64,000 nucleotides of DNA from CAWIOX01 sp963837775 (GTDB taxonomy: Bacteria; Pseudomonadota; Gammaproteobacteria; Burkholderiales; Burkholderiaceae_D): positions 62,001-126,000 of the forward strand of contig CAWIOX010000004.1 in the NCBI GenBank assembly GCA_963837775.1, written 5' to 3'. Below are positions 36,067-44,748 of the stretch, piece by piece. Numbering within the stretch: position 1 is the stretch's first letter; the number at the start of each line of letters is the position of its first letter. Both the position numbers and the translations under genes were made by a program. The notes under the pieces are model-generated. The model saw nothing but the letters and a program-made list of their open reading frames with translations. It was not told the DNA's origin and ran no database searches.

Positions 36067-36816
36067 TCATTCAACCAGTTTGTTCAGTTGGTCCGGGTGG
36101 AATTTATCTGAGGCCGGCACATTTTCACACGCTATACCTGCCGCCTTCATGGCTGCCATCATTTTCCCGATCTGGTGCTCCTGGGCCGCTGCATTATTGA
36201 TCAGACCGTGCAGCGCCTTGGACAAGGGATCATCACCGTTAGGCGTTATGCCGTAGGCTGCAAAGATATGTGCCGCAGCCGACTCTTTCGCTTTCTGTAC
36301 ATCTTTTTGAATAATCCTGGCAGGATTGCCCACAGCAGTCGCACCGGCAGGTACCTCTTTCACGACCACCGCATTCGAACCCACTTTTGCATCCTCACCC
36401 ACAGTAAAACCGCCCAAGACCTGGGCCCCCGCACCGATGATCACACCACGTGCCAATGTAGGATGACGCTTTGCCCCCTTATTCAAGGATGTTCCACCCA
36501 GAGTCACCCCTTGGTAGATCGTGCAATCATCACCAACATCCGCAGTTTCGCCGATGACAACGCCAAAGCCGTGATCAATGAAAACCCGGTGACCGATCGT
36601 CGCGCCTGGATGTATTTCAATACCAGTAATAATGCGTGCGATATAAGAAATAAAGCGCCCAAACCACTTCATGTTGTGCGTCCAAAACCAATGCGACCAA
36701 CGATGGGAAACGATTGCATGCAGGCCAGGATAGCAGGTCAATACTTCCCATCCATTACGGGCTGCCGGGTCACGTTCTATGATGCTGGCGATATCTTCAC
36801 GTAGACGGTTAAACAT
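36067..36816 (-). CDS. cysE: Serine O-acetyltransferase CysE
   Basis: A 249-residue enzyme making O-acetylserine, the first step of cysteine synthesis. The N-terminal helical part is MFNRLREDIASIIERDPAARNGWEVLTCYPGLHAI; the C-terminal left-handed beta-helix of hexapeptide repeats follows from ~residue 70 (IEIHPGATIGHRVFIDHGFGVVIGETADVGDDC, the catalytic His in FIDHGFG). The usual family start MFNRL is the ATG at 36816; an open frame to 36894 adds a non-conserved extension. The C-terminal tail is longer than in E. coli CysE and unlike it. Confidence 0.93.
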   Translation of the reverse strand: MFNRLREDIASIIERDPAARNGWEVLTCYPGLHAIVSHRWSHWFWTHNMKWFGRFISYIARIITGIEIHPGATIGHRVFIDHGFGVVIGETADVGDDCTIYQGVTLGGTSLNKGAKRHPTLARGVIIGAGAQVLGGFTVGEDAKVGSNAVVVKEVPAGATAVGNPARIIQKDVQKAKESAAAHIFAAYGITPNGDDPLSKALHGLINNAAAQEHQIGKMMAAMKAAGIACENVPASDKFHPDQLNKLVE

Positions 36817-36958
36817 AGGAGCAAGAAATAGTGAGGCTAAAAAATGATTTTTAGCATGTTGATTATCGCTTCGCAAAAATGATAAAAGCGGCATGACGAC
36901 TGAAATATACTCATATCGTTATGCCGCCCAACTCAAACAACTACGAAGCACCAGTACA

Positions 36959-37699
36959 TCAAGCCCCTGGAAGACGTTGGCGACGAGCTTCATAAAGACA
37001 AATGCCCGAAGCCACGGACACATTCAGGCTCTCTACTGAGCCAAACATCGGCACATGCACCAATACATCGCAAGTTTCACGAGTCAAGCGACGCATACCC
37101 TCTCCCTCGGACCCCATCACCAAGGCTGCAGGCCCCGAAAAATCAGCCTGATAGAGGCTTTTTTCCGCATCATCGGATGTACCGATCAATAACACGTCGC
37201 GCTCTTTGAGCTCGCGCATGGTACGGGCCAGATTGGTAACCGTGATGTACGGCATAGTTTCGGCTGCACCACTGGCAACTTTAGCGGCTGTAGCATTCAA
37301 GCCTACCGCACGATCCTTTGGCGCGATAACAGCATGTGCACCGGCGCCATCTGCGACACGCAAGCAGGCACCAAGATTATGCGGGTCGGTGATACCATCC
37401 AAGATCAGCAATAAAGGCGGGCCGTCAATTGCATCCAGCAACTCGTCAAGGTTACGGGCCAGCGAGAGTTCCCCTGCTTTCGCGACCACACCTTGATGCC
37501 GGCGTGTGCCAACAATATTACTGAGACGTTGGTCATCTGCCTTAATGATGCGCACATTGAATGCTTTGGCTACGGACAACAACTCCTGCATACGTCCATC
37601 AACCCTGCTTGCATCAACATAAATTTCCTCGACGGAGGATGCTTCGTGACGCAAACGCGAGGTAACGGCATGAAAACCGAAAATCATTTTACTCTTCAT
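36959..37699 (-). CDS. rlmB: 23S rRNA (guanosine-2'-O)-methyltransferase RlmB
   Basis: A 246-residue SPOUT methyltransferase that modifies G2251 in the peptidyl-transferase loop. The N-terminal substrate-binding domain is followed by the knotted catalytic domain with motif 1 LDGITDPHNLGACLR (~residues 103-117), motif 2 VMGSEGEGMRRLT (~193-205) and motif 3 VPMFGSVESLNVSVASGI. Length and order (directly downstream of rnr) match RlmB. A two-base gap separates it from the rnr stop. Confidence 0.95.
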   Translation of the reverse strand: MKSKMIFGFHAVTSRLRHEASSVEEIYVDASRVDGRMQELLSVAKAFNVRIIKADDQRLSNIVGTRRHQGVVAKAGELSLARNLDELLDAIDGPPLLLILDGITDPHNLGACLRVADGAGAHAVIAPKDRAVGLNATAAKVASGAAETMPYITVTNLARTMRELKERDVLLIGTSDDAEKSLYQADFSGPAALVMGSEGEGMRRLTRETCDVLVHVPMFGSVESLNVSVASGICLYEARRQRLPGA

Positions 37700-37701
37700 A
37701 T

Positions 37702-40137
37702 TTATCGTTTCTTTTTGCCCGGTTTAGGGGCAGTTTTTGATGCACGCGCCTTTTCAGGCTGTGCTGCAGCGGATTTTGATCGCTTGGATTTACTAACTAT
37801 CTTGGCGGGCGTCGCCACAACGTCACGATCCGATTTCGCTCTGGCACTCTTGCCCGCAGGTGCTTCCGACCCTGCCCGACGAGTCGCCCCCTTGGTAGCA
37901 ACTCTTTCACCAAACTCATCCACCAACATCAAGTCAATCTTGCGAGCATCCAGATCAACCCGGCTCACTTGGACTGTGACCCGATCTGTCAGTTGATAAC
38001 GCTTACCTGTGCGCTCGCCACGTAATTCATGTCGCGCTTCATCATACTGAAAGTAATCAGCGCCCAATTCAGTTACATGAACCAGGCCTTCAATGAACAG
38101 GGAATCGAGCTGAACGAAAATACCGAATGTAGTCACGCCAGAAATCGTACCAGTAAATTGCTCACCCAATTTATCACGGATGAAATAGCACTTCAGCCAA
38201 GCTTCGACATCACGCGAGGCCTCGTCAGCACGTCGTTCATTCGCAGAACAATGTACCCCAAGAGCATCCCAAATCGTGAGGTCGGCCTCAGGTTTTTTCT
38301 TTCCATCCGCCTTGTCTTTGACTTGTTGCTTGCGCGCTGAATTCGACAAGGTCGTATTTAAAGCACGGGCATCAATTCCCTTCGGCTCATATCGTTTCCC
38401 CTGCAGTATGGCTTTAATTGCACGATGGGTCAGCAAATCCGGATAGCGGCGGATAGGACTGGTGAAATGGGCATAAGCCTCATAAGCCAGACCAAAATGG
38501 CCAATGTTATCCGGACTATATACAGCCTGCTGCATGGAGCGCAGCAACATGGTTTGCAACAATGGCGCGTCTGGACGCCCCTTTATTTTGTTTATCAACT
38601 CGGCATAATCCGAGGTCGCAGGCGTGTCCCCGCCATTCAAATACAAACCTACCTGTTTAAGAAAGGTCCTGAGTTGATTAAGCTTCTCTTTTGTCGGCCC
38701 TGCATGGATACGATAAGTGCCCGGATGTTTGTTCCGAATCAGCAGATCAGCCGCGCAAACGTTTGCTGCCAACATGCATTCTTCAATGATTTTATGCGCA
38801 TCATTACGTGTGCGAGGAATGATTTTTTCAATTTTCCCGACTGAATTACATACGATATAGGTTTCAGTAGTTTCGAAGTCAATCGCGCCACGAGCCTGGC
38901 GCGCTTCCAATAACACGTGATACACGGCATTCAGATTGCGCAGATGCGGCACTATTTCCGAATGTTTTGCTGCTTCAGGGCCATTGGTGTTGGCCAGTAT
39001 TTCGGCCACTTCGGTATACGTCAAGCGTGCCGCAGAATGTATGACTGCCGGATAAAACTGGTAAGCCTTGATTTCACCGCCGTCAGAAATGACGGCATCA
39101 CAAACCAGTGTAAGTCGATCAACATCAGGATTTAACGAGCAAAGACCATTAGATAGCTTTTCGGGCAGCATCGGAATTACCCGGCGCGGAAAATACACCG
39201 AAGTACTACGCTCCAAGGCATCAGCATCCAGTGCGTCGTTCGGCTTGACATAATGGCTGACGTCAGCAATCGCAACAATGAGGCGAAAGCCGTTACCCTT
39301 GCCCAACTTGACAGGCTCACAATAAACGGCATCGTCAAAATCGCGAGCATCTTCACCATCGATGGTTACAAGCGAAATATCCCGCAAATCAACTCGATCC
39401 TTTAAGTCTGCAAGACGCACTTCACTCGGGAGTTTTGCAGCCAACTTGGAAGCAGCATCTGAGAAAATATGTGGCACGCCAAATTTGCGGACAGCAATCT
39501 CAATTTCCATGCCGGGATCATCAATATCACCCAGTATTTCTATAATTTTGCCTACAGATTGTGCATAGCGCGAGGGTTGCTCAATCAGCTCCACACTGAC
39601 AATTTGTCCGCTCTTCGCCTTACCAAGAGACCCACCCAACAAAATATCGCGCCCAATGCGCTTATCTTCAGGGACTATGACCCAGGCTCCGTTTTCATTC
39701 AGCAATCGCCCGATGACATGCGTATTAGCACGTTCAACAACTTCGACAATTGAACCCTCAGGGCGACCGCGCCTGTCGGTACCTACCATGCGTATCTGTA
39801 CCCGGTCACCATGCAATACCTTCTGCATTTCTTTCTCGGGAAGAAACACATCCTCACTACCGTCATCAGGAATCAGAAAACCGTAGCCATCACGGTGGCC
39901 GCTCACACGCCCCAACACAAAATTGGATAAATTCATTAATTGGAAATTGCCATCTGGATCCAATTTAACCTGACCATCACGACACATCGCATTTAAGCGG
40001 CGCATCAGACCATCAAATTCATCAGACTTGACATCAAGTGCTGCGGCAATTAATTGCGCATTCTGAGGTTCTACCGTAGATCGCAAAATACCGAGAATAT
40101 CCTCTCGGCTGGGAATGGTATAAGGAAATTGGCTCAA
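37702..40137 (-). CDS. rnr: Ribonuclease R
   Basis: An 811-residue 3'-5' exoribonuclease. N-terminal winged-helix and cold-shock domains (GRVSGHRDGYGFLIPDDGSEDVFLPEKEM, ~residues 73-101) precede the RNB domain with the catalytic aspartates in IDGEDARDFDDAVY (~265-278), and an S1 domain (FTGTISGVTTFGIFVQL, ~658-674). The tail is lysine/alanine-rich (KSKRSKSAAAQPEKARASK), as in E. coli RNase R, and probably binds structured RNA. It is transcribed ahead of rlmB. Confidence 0.95.
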   Translation of the reverse strand: MSQFPYTIPSREDILGILRSTVEPQNAQLIAAALDVKSDEFDGLMRRLNAMCRDGQVKLDPDGNFQLMNLSNFVLGRVSGHRDGYGFLIPDDGSEDVFLPEKEMQKVLHGDRVQIRMVGTDRRGRPEGSIVEVVERANTHVIGRLLNENGAWVIVPEDKRIGRDILLGGSLGKAKSGQIVSVELIEQPSRYAQSVGKIIEILGDIDDPGMEIEIAVRKFGVPHIFSDAASKLAAKLPSEVRLADLKDRVDLRDISLVTIDGEDARDFDDAVYCEPVKLGKGNGFRLIVAIADVSHYVKPNDALDADALERSTSVYFPRRVIPMLPEKLSNGLCSLNPDVDRLTLVCDAVISDGGEIKAYQFYPAVIHSAARLTYTEVAEILANTNGPEAAKHSEIVPHLRNLNAVYHVLLEARQARGAIDFETTETYIVCNSVGKIEKIIPRTRNDAHKIIEECMLAANVCAADLLIRNKHPGTYRIHAGPTKEKLNQLRTFLKQVGLYLNGGDTPATSDYAELINKIKGRPDAPLLQTMLLRSMQQAVYSPDNIGHFGLAYEAYAHFTSPIRRYPDLLTHRAIKAILQGKRYEPKGIDARALNTTLSNSARKQQVKDKADGKKKPEADLTIWDALGVHCSANERRADEASRDVEAWLKCYFIRDKLGEQFTGTISGVTTFGIFVQLDSLFIEGLVHVTELGADYFQYDEARHELRGERTGKRYQLTDRVTVQVSRVDLDARKIDLMLVDEFGERVATKGATRRAGSEAPAGKSARAKSDRDVVATPAKIVSKSKRSKSAAAQPEKARASKTAPKPGKKKR

Positions 40138-40236
40138 AGGGGTGTTTCAGTTAATTATTGTTGACATAGGATGTAGTGTAACGGACTAGCAAGGGATTTA
40201 CCTAACAACCAGGCAAATCAAGCGACACAAAATTGT

Positions 40237-40264
40237 TTGACTTTTCATTATTATCCACTATAAT
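40237..40264 (+). promoter_or_regulatory. Candidate promoter upstream of the first tRNA-Leu
   Basis: TTGACT (40237-40242), a 16-base spacer and TATAAT (40259-40264). The tRNA starts 167 bases later, which is a long leader for a tRNA, so this may serve something else; nothing else is visible in the AT-rich 293-base gap after rnr. Confidence 0.4.
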
Positions 40265-40430
40265 TCTGCTTCTTCTAAGAAACGCACATTTTCCAATCTG
40301 CAAGCTTAATAATACTAGCAGATTAGAAAATGGTACATTGAAGAAATATGCTTTGGTTAAAATCAACCACACATATTTAAACACTGGAATGGCAACAAAT
40401 TCTAATACAATTATTTAGAATAATTTCAGT

Positions 40431-40515
40431 GCCCACGTGGCGGAATTGGTAGACGCGCATGGTTCAGGTCCATGTGCCTTTGGGTGTGGGGGTTCGAGTC
40501 CCTCCGTGGGCACCA
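40431..40515 (+). tRNA. tRNA-Leu (CAG), copy 1
   Basis: Full cloverleaf of 85 bases including encoded CCA. The acceptor arms GCCCACG and CGTGGGC pair; the anticodon loop TTCAGGT between ATGG and CCAT gives anticodon CAG; a class II variable arm and the T-loop GGTTCGAGTCC are present. It is identical to the second copy at 44749-44833. The two bound the mobile-element island. Confidence 0.97.
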
Positions 40516-40888
40516 TTAATTTACAAGCTTAATCTTCACAAGATTTTGCTCGCATGAAATTTAAAATATAATAATCATTACTCATAATCTCAAAATGGGA
40601 ATATGGTGCATGCATATATTGACTGAATTTTAAATAAAAACTTGCAATTCACACACGTCATTTTCAGAAGGCAGAATCGAGCAAACCCTAAACACTCGCC
40701 ACTCTCTGCTCAGCCTACAATGCAACACCGCCTATCGCACTAAGTAGCTCAGTAAGTTTACTAATCCATCTAAACATAGTGACTTCGAAGAAGTCATGTA
40801 TACAACCCCACCCTGCAACAAATCACTCCGCACATATGCTGAGCGCCAGATAATTAAATCACTTCTGACAAAGCCGTGAGTTTATTAC

Positions 40889-41043
40889 TGGGGCGACTCA
40901 AAGGCACTGGCAACCCTTGATCCGCCATAAAAACATCTATAGCCACAATTTCATTTGGTCGCAACATTAATCGACTTGCTCCTGATTGCGAACGTATGCA
41001 CGAAGCTTTCCCTCACCCAACCTCTATGATTCGAGTCAAGAGT
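40889..41043 (-). mobile_element. Decayed left-end piece of an IS200/IS605-like element
   Basis: This stretch matches the 3'-end side of the intact IS200-type element at 44070-44210 base by base with many substitutions (for example CTCAAAGGC, TTTCATTTGGTCG, TGCTCCTGAT and GCACGAA are shared). No frame is intact. The 375 bases before it (40516-40888) are AT-rich and show nothing I can name. Confidence 0.6.
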
Positions 41044-41086
41044 CTTTTGGCGAATTAATCCAATCCGCATTGCAATCACTGGCTGA

Positions 41087-41145
41087 CGCTGGTGCATGGC
41101 GCCAAGTCGCACTCTTCGGCTTGGCGCCATGCCGACCTGCCAGCG
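41087..41145. ncRNA. Structured hairpin in the IS110 non-coding flank (candidate guide RNA part)
   Basis: A perfect 12-base inverted repeat, CATGGCGCCAAG (41095-41106) and CTTGGCGCCATG (41120-41131), lies within an outer pairing CGCTGG/CCAGCG (41087-41092 and 41140-41145). A second hairpin, CGGTTGC-CTGT-GCAACCG, is at 41354-41371. IS110/IS1111 elements are known to encode guide RNAs (bridge RNA/seekRNA) in a non-coding flank. That this is one is inference from position and fold. Confidence 0.4.
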
Positions 41146-41487
41146 AGGTTATTCTGCCTGCTGCGCGCTGCACAATACATTGCCTTCTGTCCTCTCAGTC
41201 GTGTCATGCACGCCGTTTGAAGCTCCCGGTCATCGTTCCGTGAGACCTGACGTTTCACCACCTTCTATCCGCTGGCTTTTGATCCAGCCTGATCCTGCAT
41301 GCGCTCTTCGCTCAGGTGACCGTGATTGGAACAAGCCCCATCTACTAAGGTCGGTTGCCTGTGCAACCGAGGTGGGTAACGGGCCTGTCCACTTCCAACT
41401 CTTTATGCTTGACGCGCCGATCGTCCTTCTTTAATGTTTTCGTGCAATCCTGTTGTTGCTTTCACTCTTCGTAGCTGATGCTTTGTT

Positions 41488-42648
41488 TCACGGTGCCAAG
41501 GCCGCTTTCATCGCCGCACCTTCCGGTACCACGCCGTCCTTCAGATAGCGCCACAGGGCGATGACCAGGCGCCGCGCCACCGCGATGATGGCGATCCTGC
41601 GGCCGCGCTTGTTCGGCTCGCACCCCTGTGTGCGTTGCGCGAACCAGTGCGCCAGGCCGCTGTCAGGCTGGTAGCGCAGCCACAGCCACGCCATTTCGAT
41701 CAACAGCGCCCGCACTCGCCGGTTGCCTTGCTTGCTGATGCCTTGATCGACCCGGCTTTCGCCGCTGTCGTAGGGTTGCGGCACCAGCCCGACACAGGCA
41801 CCGACTTGCCGTCGGTTGCCAAAGTCGCGCCAGAACAATTCCAGCACCAGCCGCATTGCACCAGTCTGGCCTATGGCCTTGAGCTTCATCAGCGCCATGA
41901 TGCGTTCCTGCACGGACTCAGGTAACTGCCGGACCAGGTCTTTTTCCAGCCCCGCCAATTGCTGTTGCGCCAGCGCCAGCCGTTCACATTCCCGCTGCAG
42001 TCGCTCAACGAGTTCCTGCGGCAGCGCCGCGCCGTCATGGCATCGGATAGCGCCACATTGCAGGCGCTTGGCTAAATCCCCTTCGACGCGATCCCAACAG
42101 CCGACTGTGCACAGTAATTTGCGGATCCGGTCCCGGTGTTGCCCCGTTTCTTTCTGCAATTCGCCCCGGTCGCGCGCTAACTGCCGTTGCGCTTCGGCGT
42201 CCGGCGTTGGTATCCGGATCACGTGCATCCGGTCGCGTTCGCCGCGCAGCCACGCGCGCAGGCTGGTGACCAGTTTGATGGCATCGAGCCGGTCGGTCTT
42301 GGCGCGCCGCGCATGCCGCTCCACCGGGATGCTGGCGGGGTCAACCACCAGCGTTTCATAACCCAGCTTCGATAAGGCTCTGCTGATCCAGAATCCGTCT
42401 TGCCCGGCTTCATACAGTACGATCACCCGGCAACCCGGCGGCAGCTGCCATTTCGCTTTCTGGGCTTCGATCACCGCCACTGTTTCGGCCAGGCGCTGCG
42501 CCGCGTCTTCGCTTGAGGCGTTATGGATCGCCGGCGTGTCACGCTTGCCGTCGTGCAATGCCACCTTCCAGCTCCCTTTCGACAATTCCAGCGATACCGC
42601 CAAAATTTCTGTGTCCAGCGTAAAATCCTTTGCTTGAGTCGGTTGCAT
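41488..42648 (-). CDS. IS110-family transposase (DEDD recombinase)
   Basis: A 386-residue transposase. The N-terminal DEDD_Tnp_IS110 domain is seen in LDTEILAVSLELSKGSWKVALHD, VIVLYEAGQDGFWISRALSKLG, DPASIPVERHARRAKTDRLDAIKL (aspartates in DRLDA), and the C-terminal Transposase_20 domain with LKAIGQTGAMRLVLELFWRDFGNRRQVGACVGLVPQPYDSG. The catalytic serine would lie in that domain. The ATG at 42648 has GGAG eight bases upstream; an in-frame codon at 42675 is less likely. The frame is uninterrupted, and its GC content is higher than that of the surrounding remnants, so it is probably a recent insertion. Confidence 0.92.
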   Translation of the reverse strand: MQPTQAKDFTLDTEILAVSLELSKGSWKVALHDGKRDTPAIHNASSEDAAQRLAETVAVIEAQKAKWQLPPGCRVIVLYEAGQDGFWISRALSKLGYETLVVDPASIPVERHARRAKTDRLDAIKLVTSLRAWLRGERDRMHVIRIPTPDAEAQRQLARDRGELQKETGQHRDRIRKLLCTVGCWDRVEGDLAKRLQCGAIRCHDGAALPQELVERLQRECERLALAQQQLAGLEKDLVRQLPESVQERIMALMKLKAIGQTGAMRLVLELFWRDFGNRRQVGACVGLVPQPYDSGESRVDQGISKQGNRRVRALLIEMAWLWLRYQPDSGLAHWFAQRTQGCEPNKRGRRIAIIAVARRLVIALWRYLKDGVVPEGAAMKAALAP

Positions 42649-42720
42649 TTCGCTCTCCTTAAGTGATGTTCCCACATTTATTTTAAGGATCGATTTGCTG
42701 CCGGCTCTCTTTCTTTAAAT

Positions 42721-42866
42721 CTAATCTACCGTTGATACAAAGTAGCCTCGCGCCAAAAATACCTCACCAGTGAAATTTCTGTGCCCACCTCCAAAATGTC
42801 GCGCTATCGAGATTGCACTTTTCCTTTTTATATAATCAAACACACTTGATGCCAAATGTAATTTTC
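42721..42866 (-). mobile_element. Decayed middle piece of an IS200/IS605-like element
   Basis: This matches 44195-44335 of the intact IS200-type element at roughly four bases in five (shared: AAGTAGCCTCGCGCC, CCTCCAAAATG, CGCTATCGA). It lies next to the IS110 element on one side and IS3 remnants on the other, so the IS200-like copy was present before them. Confidence 0.7.
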
Positions 42867-42891
42867 AAGTAATTTCTGGCGCAACAATAGG

Positions 42892-43055
42892 TTATTTTTC
42901 TGCCATTTTCCGCTCATAGGCGACGGGTGGCAGATTGCCCAATACTGAATTCAATCGCTTGCAGTTGTAGAAGCCGACGATATAGTCCGTGATGTCGACC
43001 TTGACCTCCGCATGGTTGGCATATTGACGCTGCCAAACGCGCTCCATCTTGAGAT
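42892..43055 (-). pseudogene. IS3-family transposase OrfB, C-terminal fragment
   Basis: The minus-strand frame ends with LKMERVWQRQYANH, YIVGFYNCKRLNSVLGNLPPVAYERKMAEK and a stop, the usual end of an IS3-family OrfB (the YNxxRxNSxLGxxPPxxYE motif). The upstream part is missing: at ~43055 it runs into an oppositely oriented IS3 fragment. Confidence 0.75.
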
Positions 43056-43748
43056 TCGAACTCCGACGAATTCGGGCATCTGCCACCGAGCCAGATCGTT
43101 CCAAGACTGGCCGATCGCGGGCAATACATCGCCTCTGAATCGACGTTTTACCGCGTCTTGAGAGCAGAAAACCAGCTCAGGCACCGTAGCGCGGAACGGC
43201 CGGCGCAACAGCGCAGCAAACCGCGTGCGCTATCGGCAACGGCACCCGACCAGTTATTCAGTTGGGACATCACGTATCTGCCGACACAGGTCAAGGGCAT
43301 CTATTTTTACCTGTATTTATTCATGGATATTTTTAGCCGAAAAATCGTTGGATGGCAGATCTATGACGCAGAAAGCAGCGACCTGGCAAGCGAAGTGATG
43401 CGCGATATTTGCGAACGGGAACATATCGCCCAGAATCAGGTGGTGCTGCATTCTGACAATGGCAGCCCGATGAAAGGGGCCACGATGCTGGCCACCCTGC
43501 AAGCGCTGGGCGTAATGCCCTCGTTTAGCCGCCCGGCGGTCAGCAACGACAACCCGTTCTCGGAATCGCTCTTCAAGACAATGAAATACCGGCCCAGCTA
43601 TCCGCGCAAGCCGTTTGAAAACCTGATTGCCGCCAGGCAATGGGTCAGCACGTTTGCCCACTGGTACAACCATGAACATCGTCACAGCACCAGAAAAAGA
43701 ACCTATTGTTGTACCCGAAATTACTTGACCACTGCACTTCAGCGATAA
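43056..43748 (+). pseudogene. IS3-family transposase OrfB, truncated at both ends
   Basis: The plus-strand frame is open from ~43056 (LPPSQIVPRLADRGQYIASESTFYRVLRAENQL) through the integrase core: DITYLPTQVKGIYFYLYLFMDIFSRKIVGW (first Asp), HSDNGSP (second Asp), and DNPFSESLFKTMKYRP (the Glu). It ends in FAHWYNHEHRHS and then diverges into unrelated residues, losing the normal C-terminus, and there is no start codon or OrfA. It is a rearranged remnant that replaced ~140 bases of the older IS200-like copy. Confidence 0.8.
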
Positions 43749-43910
43749 ACACTATTCCTATTCGATATTTACAGATCCACCTCGTATGACTCAAACTTTG
43801 ATACTCTTTCATCCTTAAACTCATTCTTTTGATAGAGAAAGAAATTTCAAAATGACTGACGCTTAGGCCCCCCCCCCGCGGTAGAGCCGAGGGGCTACCT
43901 TATTAGATTA
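43741..43910 (-). mobile_element. Decayed 5'-end piece of an IS200/IS605-like element
   Basis: GATATTTACAG, CCACCTCGTATGACTCAAACT and TTGATACTCTTTCATC match the start of the intact tnpA and its upstream region at 44490-44640. It includes the start codon region of a dead tnpA (at ~43831) and a degenerate terminal hairpin next to a run of ten Cs (43868-43877). The ~150 bases after it (to ~44065) show nothing else. Confidence 0.7.
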
Positions 43911-44069
43911 TGAAATTTGAGGCCATTTCAGATGCCTAGTCTATCAGTTCATAACTGACCAGTATTAACCGCACTAAGCAATGCTTTTTTTGATGAACCA
44001 TCCACCAAGATAGCCTTGGCAATGCCACCCATTCCCCTTTGTTTATTTGGACATATCCAAAATATCCTC

Positions 44070-44645
44070 TTGTGGCGCCTCAAAGGCGCTGTTAACCCGT
44101 GAGCCGCCTGAAGGCGGCTATACTCCCAACTTCATTTGGTCGAAACGCTCATCTTCCTGCTCCTGATGACGGATATAGGCACGAACCATTTCTTCGTCCA
44201 ACCCTACCGTCGAGACGAAGTAGCCTCGCGCCCAAAATACCTCGCCAGTAAAATTCCTCTGCCGACCTCCAAAATGCCGAGCTATCGAAATGGCGCTCTT
44301 CCCTTTGATATAGCCAACCACATTCGATACTGAATACTTCGGCGGCACGCTCAGACACATATGCACGTGGTCAATCATCAAATGGCCTTCGACAACCTTG
44401 CATGCCCTTTGCTGCGCCAACTCCCGAAATATCTCGCCGAGGTGTTTGCGTAATGCGCCGTAAATCGCCTTCTTGCGCCGCTTCGGGATAAACACTACGT
44501 GATATTTACAGTCCCACCTCGTATGACTCAAACTTTGATACTCTTTCATCTTGAAACTCCTTCTTTTGGTAGAGAAAGAAGTTTCAAAGCGACCGACGTA
44601 TAGGTCAAACCTTGGTGAGTCCCCCGGCAAAGCCGGGGGATTACC
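44070..44645 (-). mobile_element. IS200/IS605-type insertion sequence (intact)
   Basis: A single tnpA gene flanked by subterminal hairpins: AGCCGCC-TGAA-GGCGGCT (44102-44119) and GCGCCTCAAAGGCGC (44075-44089) on one side, and CCCCCGGC-AAA-GCCGGGGG (44621-44639) on the other. Hairpins near both ends without inverted terminal repeats are what Y1 (HUH) transposases recognise. No tnpB is present. The exact cleavage sites are not determined. Confidence 0.75.
44118..44549 (-). CDS. tnpA: IS200/IS605-type transposase TnpA (Y1 HUH)
   Basis: A 143-residue single-strand transposase. Motifs: MKEYQSLSHTRWDCKYHVVFIPKRRKK at the start, the HUH metal motif in MIDHVHMCL (~residues 57-65), SVSNVVGYIKGKSA, and the tyrosine helix VRAYIRHQEQEDE near the end with the catalytic Tyr. 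The ATG at 44549 has AAGGAG upstream. It cuts and joins single-stranded DNA at hairpin ends during replication. The frame is intact, in contrast to the decayed copies at 40889-43910. Confidence 0.92.
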   Translation of the reverse strand: MKEYQSLSHTRWDCKYHVVFIPKRRKKAIYGALRKHLGEIFRELAQQRACKVVEGHLMIDHVHMCLSVPPKYSVSNVVGYIKGKSAISIARHFGGRQRNFTGEVFWARGYFVSTVGLDEEMVRAYIRHQEQEDERFDQMKLGV

Positions 44646-44671
44646 TGATAATTTACAAAACAGAAAAACGA

Positions 44672-44700
44672 TTGACCAAAAGTGCGCCGAAAGGTATAAT
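44672..44700 (+). promoter_or_regulatory. Promoter of the second tRNA-Leu
   Basis: TTGACC (44672-44677), a 17-base spacer and a perfect TATAAT (44695-44700), 48 bases before the tRNA. It lies between the IS200-type element and the tRNA. Confidence 0.8.
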
Positions 44701-44748
44701 ATTTTTTATTGGAAACGCCAAGGCAATACTTTTGAATTGGATTTCAAT

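Larger units (their letters stand above)
41044..42720 (-). mobile_element. IS110-family insertion sequence (approximate limits)
   Basis: The element carries one transposase gene (41488-42648) on the minus strand, about 70 bases upstream of it, and about 440 bases of non-coding, hairpin-rich sequence downstream. The limits given are where IS200-like sequence stops and resumes on either side (41043 and ~42721). IS110 elements have no clear terminal repeats or target duplications, so the true ends cannot be set by eye. Confidence 0.6.

Noticed and set aside
36895..36958. AATATACT half-palindrome before cysE
   Set aside because: It shares one arm with the AT-stem/G-loop family but has no second arm or G loop.
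40986..41434. Two plus-strand frames in the IS110 flank
   Set aside because: They run across the hairpins and have no family similarity; the region is better read as non-coding.
43868..43877. Run of ten Cs next to the IS200 remnant
   Set aside because: Could be a phase-variation tract, but no gene or promoter lies across it, so it is probably neutral decay or a sequencing artefact.
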